This document shows positions 12,948-19,954 of a stretch of 19,954 nt of DNA, one piece after another. The DNA comes from JAZNOL01 sp045580815 (GTDB taxonomy: Bacteria > Bacillota > Clostridia > RUG12999). The position numbers and the translations under genes are program-made. The notes below the pieces were generated by a model. That model was given only the letters and a program-made list of their open reading frames with translations. It was not told where the DNA came from and did no database searches. The stretch covers positions 1 through 19,954 of the forward strand of contig JAZNOL010000006.1 of assembly GCA_045580815.1 (NCBI GenBank), given 5' to 3'. Position 1 is the stretch's first letter, and every line of letters begins with the position of its first letter.

Positions 12948-15903
12948 ATTTTGTTTCATAATGTCTTGCCAGGGGAACAAGAGTCTGCATATCCTGCCAC
13001 AAAAACAGTTTTATTTTTGCGGCTGTTGATACTGCCCCATCAAGAGGCACTGTTACCGGATTAGACCCCGGAGCAAGACTTATGTTCTCATCCAAAACAG
13101 CTTTAATCAGCTTGCCGCCACCGTCATAAACGCAGCACATCAGCGTTCCTGAAGCTGCCAAATCCATGCCGCTTTGGATATCCGCATTTATTTCTGTTGC
13201 TTTGCCGGCGTTTGCGTTTGTGAGCTTATTGCCGCTTTGGTCGGTGATTTCTCCACCTATTAAAAGATGATAATCACTCATATAATTTACGTCAAATATA
13301 TACTGCTGACCGTTTTCAGCGCTTACGGTCATGCGGTAAATTCCTGCCGGAGAATTTTTTGGCAAGGTGATTTCAAGGGAAGTTTTTGCCGCAGTTTTCT
13401 GAATCTGTTCAAAAGAGCAGACGTTTTTCAGGTCTTCTGCACCGGATACAAGGTTGTACCCCGGTTTTACAGTAACCACGTTAAAAAGTGCACCGTCTTT
13501 TATATCGGTAAATTCAAAATCTGCAACAATTTTGCGGTTTTCAGCCTGTGAAAACGAAACGTTTACTGTCGGCTCCGGTCGCGGTTCATATGTATAATCA
13601 AACTCATAACGTGAAATATTTTCGTTTGTATAAGGACCTTTGCCCACAAACAATGTGTATGTTCCGTTCCACTCGTCTCCCGGCTCAACATTTGCGGTAT
13701 ACCCGGTTATGCCGTTTTTGACTGTTTTTGCCCCAATTGCAACAAGGTCCGAAACATCATTCGGAGTTATCTTCTTGCTTCCTTTATATAATGCAAAGGA
13801 ATATTTTGCATTTTCCATTTCACCGGGAGTTTCCACGCTAAACACAAACTCACCATCGCAGGTTATTTTATTATTTTCCGCATCTTTAAGCGAAATTGTC
13901 ATATCCGTTTTTGCATCGGCATTGACTGTGTCATAATAAAACACCGTACTTGCATAAGTTTTCTGCTGTGAGGTAAGGTCGCCTACCACAAGGGTATAAC
14001 TGCCTTTGTCGGCTGCTTCGGGCATTTTTACATAAACACCCTCTTTTGCTTCTTTTGCAGTGGTTTTGCCTGTGTATATGCGGTTTGTGCCAAACTCTGC
14101 CTCATCGGGCATCATGTTTGTGTCAAGCACAACCACGTCTAATTCTTTATCATCTGCAATCGCATCACTAAGAGTGCACTGTGCATAAACTGTACGCAAT
14201 GCGCTGTCAACCGTAGGACGGTATTTTTTAAGCACTGTGTTTTTAACTTCAACAGACAACGCAGTTTTTTCAATGCCTATGGGTTCAAGTTTTAACAGCA
14301 CTATTTCCAGAGGATTTATAGTGTACGAGTTAAATTCCTCATTGCCGGAATAAACCGTTGTTTCAAATTTTACTGCATCGGGAGTTGCCGCTGTTATGTT
14401 TGCGTCATAGCTATCGGCACTGATAACGGTTTTTTCTTTAAGACGGTAAGGTCCTTTATCAAATGTGATTGCAATATTCTGATGGGTTACATCTTTTTCA
14501 AGATTAGCCATTATGATGTTAAGACCGCCGTTTTCAGCAGTTGTAACAAGCGCATTAAGACTTGGATAAAGTGTTGCCCTGTCTGCCTGTGCCACTTGCT
14601 GTGCATAAAGTCTTTGCGAGCATCGTCTGCCAAGCATATCGGTAAAATATCCGGTTTCGGTGCTTGTAAGCTCGCTTTTTACGGCACGACTGCCGGCATT
14701 TTCATAAAAGAATTTAACTATTTCCCCTGCACCTGTGAGCATATACGGCACCGAAACGTACGCCTGTAAAAGCTCGGAGCAAAGGGTAAATGTTTCGTCG
14801 TCTGGCGGATTTTCGCCTGCAAAACCGTGAAATGTTGCCGCCTCAAACACAGGGTCACGAAGTCTGCGGCAATAAAACATTGCTGTTGACAGCATACCTT
14901 CAAAGGACATAATTCTCGGATACTTCTCCGGGTCGCCCCAGTCGGCATACATACCGTGCTCTTCCATATAAATTTTGAGGTGGCTGTTGCCATACTCTTC
15001 GGTCATATATTTTTTGATTACGTCATAATCTGCACCAACCTGCTCATAATATGCCGCATCTCTCAAGTGATAATAAAGATGCACAACAATATAATCAACA
15101 AGCGGTCCTAATGCCGGAATAACCTCTTTGTTCCAGCTTTCGCCACGGTCAGCAAAGCCGTTTGTGGCGGTTTTTGTAAATATACCGATAGGCAAATCGG
15201 GGTTTATTTCTCTTATTCTCGGAATAAACGCCTTGCATTCGGTAATATATTTTTCGGTTGACCAGCCTTTGCCGCTTTCGTTGGTAATTCCGCCAAGCCA
15301 GTCAAGCTCGTTGCCAAGCACAACATGCTGAACTGGAAACGGATCTTTATATCCTCTGTCAACACGTTCCTGTGCCCAGTTTGTACCGTCAGAGCCTATT
15401 GCGTGCTCATCATCGGGCATAAGAGTTAAATATCTGATTAAATCAAGCTGATTTTCTCTTGTGTCGGTTTCCATGTTAAGTGTTACCGAAAATTTCGCGT
15501 CCGGGTCAACGGACATAACGCCGTTAAAAAGCTCGGTTATACCAAGATCCTTTTCTTTAACATATTCGGGCGTAAGATCGTTTTTCCACAAATAATTGTT
15601 GGCACTGCCGCCGCCTATACGAAACAGCGGCAGTTTAAAGCCATCTTCTGCAAAAAATTTGTTGATTGTGTCTTTCGTTTCTTTCATTTCGGCGTTGTTG
15701 TCACCGTAAAAGGTGTCAACAAAACGGTCTTTTACCCAATCGGAGCTTACGCCGAACATCTGGCGGTTAATATTATTAAGTATAACAGTTTCGTTAACCG
15801 TAAGTTTTGTTTTTGTCATGACCTTGTCTGCCGCATTTACTGCGGTGCAAAAGGGCATCATAACAAGAATAAGTGCCAGGGATATAATTTTTTTTAGTTT
15901 CAT
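12946..15903 (-). CDS. Secreted clan GH-A glycoside hydrolase (GH51-like) with Ig-like tail and shared FLWD module
   Basis: A 985-aa exported enzyme. Residues 1-24 are a signal peptide (AVNA-AD). The catalytic TIM barrel (about 38-400) has INRQMFGVSSDW, LFRIGGGSANNYLWKN (compare the R-x-P-G-G-x(4-5)-Y-x-W of GH51/GH44), VVLGNELDW with E199 as probable acid/base, and IYMEEHGMY with E314 or E315 as probable nucleophile. A beta-sandwich (about 405-540) closes the catalytic unit, with NSYTINPLEIVLLKLE typical of arabinofuranosidase-like enzymes. Three Ig-like domains follow (about 545-662, 663-772, 773-878), then the shared module (882-985, AAKIKLFLWQDMQTLVPLA). An alpha-L-arabinofuranosidase or related exo/endo-enzyme is likely; the exact family is uncertain. 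GGGGGAT serves as ribosome site, 19 bp after the S-layer-like gene stop, so it is cotranscribed. Confidence 0.8.
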   Translation of the reverse strand: MKLKKIISLALILVMMPFCTAVNAADKVMTKTKLTVNETVILNNINRQMFGVSSDWVKDRFVDTFYGDNNAEMKETKDTINKFFAEDGFKLPLFRIGGGSANNYLWKNDLTPEYVKEKDLGITELFNGVMSVDPDAKFSVTLNMETDTRENQLDLIRYLTLMPDDEHAIGSDGTNWAQERVDRGYKDPFPVQHVVLGNELDWLGGITNESGKGWSTEKYITECKAFIPRIREINPDLPIGIFTKTATNGFADRGESWNKEVIPALGPLVDYIVVHLYYHLRDAAYYEQVGADYDVIKKYMTEEYGNSHLKIYMEEHGMYADWGDPEKYPRIMSFEGMLSTAMFYCRRLRDPVFEAATFHGFAGENPPDDETFTLCSELLQAYVSVPYMLTGAGEIVKFFYENAGSRAVKSELTSTETGYFTDMLGRRCSQRLYAQQVAQADRATLYPSLNALVTTAENGGLNIIMANLEKDVTHQNIAITFDKGPYRLKEKTVISADSYDANITAATPDAVKFETTVYSGNEEFNSYTINPLEIVLLKLEPIGIEKTALSVEVKNTVLKKYRPTVDSALRTVYAQCTLSDAIADDKELDVVVLDTNMMPDEAEFGTNRIYTGKTTAKEAKEGVYVKMPEAADKGSYTLVVGDLTSQQKTYASTVFYYDTVNADAKTDMTISLKDAENNKITCDGEFVFSVETPGEMENAKYSFALYKGSKKITPNDVSDLVAIGAKTVKNGITGYTANVEPGDEWNGTYTLFVGKGPYTNENISRYEFDYTYEPRPEPTVNVSFSQAENRKIVADFEFTDIKDGALFNVVTVKPGYNLVSGAEDLKNVCSFEQIQKTAAKTSLEITLPKNSPAGIYRMTVSAENGQQYIFDVNYMSDYHLLIGGEITDQSGNKLTNANAGKATEINADIQSGMDLAASGTLMCCVYDGGGKLIKAVLDENISLAPGSNPVTVPLDGAVSTAAKIKLFLWQDMQTLVPLARHYETK

Positions 15904-15922
15904 ATCTATCCCCCATTAAAAA

Positions 15923-18685
15923 TTATTGTGCCGGTGTTGTATCAAGCCCTTTGTAGAACACAAGAAGTCGTGAGTCACCGCTTCGTGCGTGTGATAAAAC
16001 AAGTGTGGGATTGTCGGGGTTCTGAATTGCGCAGACAATATCGCCTTTCTGGTCTTTGCCTTTGCTGATTTTAACCTTGCTGCCCGACTCCGCATCATAC
16101 ATAATAGCACCGTATTTGAAATATGCACCTTCACCAACCCAATGGAAGCTCCACTGAGTTTCACGCTCATTTTTAAGTGCACCCGGAGCTTTGGCACCGC
16201 TTTGCATTTTAACAGCCTCGCCGTTTATTGCATAAACTTCACCAAAGCCTGCTTTACCGCTGTCAGATGCTGTCCAGATTGTATTTGCGCCGGCATCTCT
16301 GTAAGTTTTTGCCATTGCTTTTATATCTTTTATTGCATATTCCACTTTAACGTCGGTTATTTTTTCATTTCTTCCGTAAATAGTGATAATATCACCCTGC
16401 TGAACGCCTTTGAATTTTTCGGGTTTGTCAATAGCATAGTCAAATGCACCGTTTTTAGCATTGAAAACACGTGCATACTGAGTTGCAAAGCCTTCTTCAT
16501 CGGTACCGTTTATGATTTTGTCAAACATAACAAATTCTTCAATGGCTTCGTCACCCGATGTACCGTAAATAACCATTACCTCGGGAATAATTGTGTCGTC
16601 AAGATTGTAAATGTCAACAACCTTTGCGTAGGCTTCGTAAAGCTCCCATACGCTGTCGGTAATATTAACAATTTTGTAAACATTGTCGTCACCTGCATAA
16701 TCTACCGACGGCACCATGAAATGAATCGTCGCATTGGTTGTTACAATGCCGGTAAATCCGGTTGCCATATCAACATAGTTGCCTTTTGCACCTTTACGGG
16801 CAATTTTATAATCGTTTTTGCTGATACGCAAATGATTTTCATCTGCGCCCGCCGGCAGACCCTCACTGCAAAGTGTTGTTTCGATTTCAGAAACTTCGCC
16901 ATCGCCGTTGAGCTTGTATTTGATAAGCTGAGTCATGTCTGTCTTTTTGGGATTTGCATGACGTGCACTTGTGTAAAGCGCAGTTTCAAGGTCTTTAAAA
17001 CTTTTTATGGGTGTTCCGTTGAGTTTTGCGTTTTTGTTTACCTGATAAACAACAACCTCATTGCCGGCATTGAGTATTTTTAAATCCATTGCCGAGCCGA
17101 TTGTACCTTTTTGAGCACCGGTTATAAGATAACCGAATTCTTTGCTGCCTGTTGCAGCATCGCCCTCTTCCCAGTTTACAACTTCGCCGAGATAGTTGAG
17201 ATAAACAACAACGCCTGTGCCCAAATCCAAGGGAGTTTTTGCAAGATAATTTGTTTTTGAAAGTTTATATGCTTTGCCGTCAAGATAGATGTTTTCATCG
17301 TCTATTGAATCGTAAACACCCTCGGCGGTGTTAGTGCATACGGTAATATCAAAATATGTTGCATCGCTTTTTATTGTGGGATAGCCTTCAGCCGATTTAC
17401 CCATAGAATTTGCCGCAATGCTAACGATACCCTCTATAGAAGTGAGGTCTTCAATTTTGCTTCCCTCGCTGTCTGTTGCATTGACTACAACATTGCTGTT
17501 TGCTGTATCAATTTCAATCCAGGGCAGGTTAAATGCAGGTTTTATTGTAATTTTCCCATTTTTCTCTGTTGTTCCTGTTACAACAAAATCGGCTGTTTCA
17601 TTAATTATAACAACGTCATATTTGTTGTTGCCGTCGTTATCAATAAGTGTAACTTTGCCCGAGCCGATTTTTAAATCGCTGTCGGAAACTCCGCCAAGCA
17701 CGTTGCCGTTTTTAACCGCATCATGTGCTGTTTCTATTGTGGCTGTACGTTTTTCTTCATTTTCGTCAAAATATGTTACAACTTTGTTTTTGCAGTCGTA
17801 AATATCTTCAGAATCAAGTGAAATCACTTTTACATCTTTATTTACCGCGGCACAAATAAGATATTTTGTTTCATCGCTTATTGTACTTCTGTAATAATAT
17901 CTTACGCTCATACCAAGCAGGCTGTTGATACTGCTAAATTCGTTGGTTAATTTATCTTTTCCGATAAGAACCTTGCCATCGGCAACCTTGCCGCTTGCTT
18001 TGATTGTAACGTCGCCTACCGAAAAAACAGTACCTGTACTTTTATAAATATCGTGATAAACACTCATTGTTGTTTTTGTGCGGCTTGATTCAAATGCCAC
18101 ATCCTCACCAAAGCTTATCATCTCTGTCGGAGATGCACAAAGCGCATTAAAAAGGAGTGTAACAGCTTTGTCGTATGTAACTGCCGCTGTGCCCGTAAAG
18201 CTGATATTTTTAAGCAGTCCGATGTCATTTGCCTGTGAATAGTATGCAGCCTGACTGCCGCCGTTTGCGTTTATAATATCGCTGTAACCAAGTGCACGGG
18301 TTAAAATTTTTATTGCTTCAATAAGTGTGATTGCACGGTCAGGCACAAACACATTGCCTGTACAGCCTTCAACCACACCCCGGCTTGCAAGCACTGCAAC
18401 CTCACTTGCATAGGTATGGCTTTCCATATCATAAAATGTGTTTTCAATACCAAGTGCCGATGCGTCAATATTTAAAAGTTTTGTTGCTGCATAGGCAAAC
18501 TCGCCTCTTGTTACAGCATCTTCCCCATCCTCGGCAGGAAGTGCCGATTCGGGCAAAAGACCAAGTGTTTCCACCAGCACTTTCGCCTCATTTGTTGCGG
18601 GCAGCGTGCTTTCTGCTACTGCCGGCAAACAAATCATTGTAAGCAAAAGTGTTAAAGCAAGAAATATGCTTGTTAATTTTTTCAA
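15923..18685 (-). CDS. S-layer-like protein with N-terminal SLH domains
   Basis: A 920-aa exported protein. Residues 1-24 are a signal peptide (PAVA-ES). Residues about 33-182 hold three SLH domains, which dock on cell-wall polysaccharide; their binding motifs are VTRGEF (58-63), ITLIEA (119-124) and VTYDKA (169-174), so only the first is close to the ITRAE consensus. The remaining 740 residues are beta-rich, with repeated D-x-N/K and V-x-x-Y segments (TLIDNDGNNKYDVVIIN is typical) and no enzyme motif that I recognise. The layout resembles the large non-enzymatic SLH proteins that Clostridia encode in many copies. The start is a TTG at 18685. It is flanked by two glycoside hydrolases with gaps of 13 and 19 bp, which suggests a cell-wall platform for them. 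Confidence 0.85.
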   Translation of the reverse strand: MKKLTSIFLALTLLLTMICLPAVAESTLPATNEAKVLVETLGLLPESALPAEDGEDAVTRGEFAYAATKLLNIDASALGIENTFYDMESHTYASEVAVLASRGVVEGCTGNVFVPDRAITLIEAIKILTRALGYSDIINANGGSQAAYYSQANDIGLLKNISFTGTAAVTYDKAVTLLFNALCASPTEMISFGEDVAFESSRTKTTMSVYHDIYKSTGTVFSVGDVTIKASGKVADGKVLIGKDKLTNEFSSINSLLGMSVRYYYRSTISDETKYLICAAVNKDVKVISLDSEDIYDCKNKVVTYFDENEEKRTATIETAHDAVKNGNVLGGVSDSDLKIGSGKVTLIDNDGNNKYDVVIINETADFVVTGTTEKNGKITIKPAFNLPWIEIDTANSNVVVNATDSEGSKIEDLTSIEGIVSIAANSMGKSAEGYPTIKSDATYFDITVCTNTAEGVYDSIDDENIYLDGKAYKLSKTNYLAKTPLDLGTGVVVYLNYLGEVVNWEEGDAATGSKEFGYLITGAQKGTIGSAMDLKILNAGNEVVVYQVNKNAKLNGTPIKSFKDLETALYTSARHANPKKTDMTQLIKYKLNGDGEVSEIETTLCSEGLPAGADENHLRISKNDYKIARKGAKGNYVDMATGFTGIVTTNATIHFMVPSVDYAGDDNVYKIVNITDSVWELYEAYAKVVDIYNLDDTIIPEVMVIYGTSGDEAIEEFVMFDKIINGTDEEGFATQYARVFNAKNGAFDYAIDKPEKFKGVQQGDIITIYGRNEKITDVKVEYAIKDIKAMAKTYRDAGANTIWTASDSGKAGFGEVYAINGEAVKMQSGAKAPGALKNERETQWSFHWVGEGAYFKYGAIMYDAESGSKVKISKGKDQKGDIVCAIQNPDNPTLVLSHARSGDSRLLVFYKGLDTTPAQ

Positions 18686-18693
18686 GTTCAGCC

Positions 18694-18700
18694 CCTCCTT
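18694..18700 (-). promoter_or_regulatory. Ribosome site overlapping the upstream stop codon; fixes a TTG start
   Basis: Minus strand reads TTAAGGAGGGGCTGAACTTG. The TAA stop of the SLH-bearing hydrolase shares its last two bases with AAGGAGG, and the TTG start of the S-layer-like gene follows 8 nt later. This arrangement favours translational coupling. Confidence 0.8.
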
Positions 18701-19954
18701 AACCGTAAATGCGGCTTATAACCGAAACCGTTTGTGCACGTGTTGCATTTGCTTTTGCATCAAACAATCCGTTTTCGTAAAGTCGGTTTAATGCACCGCT
18801 TTTTGTTGCTGTGAGCACATCTTCCATTGCCCAGTCTGATATGCGGTCGCGGTAAACAAATCCGCGCAGGATATTTTCTTTTTCTGTTTCTGTAACGGTA
18901 ATACTCTTGTCTGCTTTTCTTGCCGCAACTGCCGCAAGCTCCTGAAGAGTAACCTTTTCATCGGGAGCAAACACTCCCCCGCTTTTGCCTCTCATAAGAC
19001 CGGCACTGTACGCCGCCTGAACATAGGGAGCATACCAACTGTCAACACTTACATCAGAGAAAAGCTTCTGCGGATTTTCGGAAATTTCCACGCCCGATGC
19101 AAGAGCAAGAATTTTTGCAAGCTCGGCACGTGTAATATCGCTGTCGGGATTAAATTTGCCGTTTTCATCGCCGCTTACAACGCCGTTTTCAGCAAGTTTT
19201 GCAACAATTCCGGAAGCCCAGTGACCGTCCATATCGGAAAATCCTGTTTCTGCCAAAACTTCATCTTCGCCCTCGGTTGTTTCGCCTTCAACCTGCATAT
19301 CGTCATAGGGCTTGTCTGATTTAAGTGTCAGCACAACCATTGATTTGGGCGGCATTTCGTATTTGCTGAAGTTTGCCTCGTTTTTCTCGGTTGTAGTTGT
19401 TGTGAAAATGTTTTCTGTTGCATCCGAAACAACATAGCTCATGAGGTTGGGTGCAGTAAAGTGAACTTCTTCTTTAAGTGTATAGTTGTTTTCAAATTCA
19501 AAATTAAGATTATGCTGAACGTAAGGTGAACGGTTAACAAGGATGAGTTTGAGAGTGTCTTTGCCCTGTTTAACAGCAAGCAGACCAAATCTGCATTCGT
19601 CGTTTTCCGGCTCTGTAAGATAGCTTCCCGCAACTGCGTGGTTTATAACTTTCCCGCCGCCTGCAATAACGTCTGAATAGATGTTGAACATATATCCGGG
19701 CCCGTGAATACGCAGTTTGCCGCCACGTTTCTGATAAATTCCCCAGCAACCGCTGTCATATTCTGTGTTGAGGAAGTACGTTGCACCCCATACGTCGGTA
19801 CGCATATACATACGGTTTAAGAACATTGCATTTGAAAGTGCACCGTCAAGAGCAATAGGCTCCTGCGAAAAGCTGTAGCCTGTTTCGCCGTTTACATATG
19901 CCGGCCAGTCTGCATACTCTGTGTAAACATGGGGACAAACCTTGCCGCCAGCTT
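18699..19954 (-). CDS. Glycoside hydrolase (clan GH-A-like) with C-terminal SLH domains, 5' end missing
   Basis: The gene enters from the right edge; 417 codons are visible, and the reading frame is open from 19952. Near the visible N-terminus VYTEYADWP (visible residues about 9-17) looks like the end of barrel strand 7 with the nucleophile Glu. GWxATYFLNTEYD-like, then GPGYMFNIYSDV and YEMPPKSMVVLTLKSD form the end of the barrel and the C-terminal beta-sandwich. After an acidic linker (EGETTEGEDEV) come three SLH domains (about 238-286, 298-345, 365-417) with motifs ITRAEL, VTLQEL and ATRAQT. They would tether the enzyme to the cell wall. The substrate cannot be told. It is the first gene seen of a tight block with the S-layer-like gene (13-bp gap). 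Confidence 0.82.
   Translation of the reverse strand, partial: AGGKVCPHVYTEYADWPAYVNGETGYSFSQEPIALDGALSNAMFLNRMYMRTDVWGATYFLNTEYDSGCWGIYQKRGGKLRIHGPGYMFNIYSDVIAGGGKVINHAVAGSYLTEPENDECRFGLLAVKQGKDTLKLILVNRSPYVQHNLNFEFENNYTLKEEVHFTAPNLMSYVVSDATENIFTTTTTEKNEANFSKYEMPPKSMVVLTLKSDKPYDDMQVEGETTEGEDEVLAETGFSDMDGHWASGIVAKLAENGVVSGDENGKFNPDSDITRAELAKILALASGVEISENPQKLFSDVSVDSWYAPYVQAAYSAGLMRGKSGGVFAPDEKVTLQELAAVAARKADKSITVTETEKENILRGFVYRDRISDWAMEDVLTATKSGALNRLYENGLFDAKANATRAQTVSVISRIYG

Noticed and set aside
16142..17083. 313-codon plus-strand frame, antisense to the S-layer-like gene
   Set aside because: It is Cys/Phe/Asn-rich with no recognisable domain, lies wholly opposite a well-supported gene, and reflects the codon bias of that gene.
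17418..17801. 127-codon plus-strand frame, antisense to the S-layer-like gene
   Set aside because: Low-complexity Ser/Leu/Thr/Val content mirroring the other strand; no ribosome site or promoter seen.

Overview
This window looks like part of a carbohydrate-active surface locus from an uncultured, gut-type Clostridia bacterium (Firmicutes). The pointers are perfect-consensus sigma-A promoters, strong AGGAGG ribosome binding sites, S-layer homology (SLH) domains, Sec signal peptides on every exported gene whose start is visible, and palindromic intergenic repeats of the sort common in Oscillospirales/Ruminococcaceae-like genomes. SLH-tethered polysaccharide enzymes recall Monoglobus-like pectin degraders, but the species cannot be fixed from the sequence.

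All genes but one lie on the minus strand. In transcription order from the right edge: (1) the 3' part of a clan GH-A-like glycoside hydrolase ending in three SLH domains (18699-19954); (2) a 920-aa S-layer-like protein with N-terminal SLH domains (15923-18685); (3) a 985-aa GH-A glycoside hydrolase with an Ig-like tail (12946-15903). These three are packed with 13- and 19-bp gaps. A 321-bp gap with a structured hairpin, a possible terminator and a palindromic repeat comes next. Then follow (4) a 928-aa triple beta-sandwich repeat protein (9838-12624) and (5) a 421-aa carbohydrate-binding-like protein (8490-9755), ending at a bidirectional terminator (8437-8466). The only plus-strand gene is an AraC-family regulator (7507-8418) behind a perfect promoter. 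Divergent from it runs a second minus-strand pair: a 1253-aa protein with three beta-sandwich repeats and a degenerate polysaccharide deacetylase domain (3116-6877), and a multidomain secreted alkaline phosphatase (639-3086), which ends at a long terminator hairpin (545-599). The left edge holds the first 83 codons of an alpha-L-rhamnosidase-like (GH78-type) gene with its own promoter (1-249).

Together the genes suggest an AraC-controlled set of extracytoplasmic proteins that bind and cut a complex glycan, perhaps rhamnose- or arabinose-containing, and strip phosphate. No transporter is in view. Two features stand out. A C-terminal-type module with a V-x-FLWD-x-L-x-PL signature recurs in four of the proteins and is absent from the SLH-bearing ones. 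A beta-sandwich repeat of about 250-285 aa that I cannot name is present six times across two paralogues, one of which carries a deacetylase domain that has lost its metal-binding residues. The 12.7-kb intergenic hairpin with two inner stem-loops that both expose ACCGCA is a candidate undescribed structured RNA.
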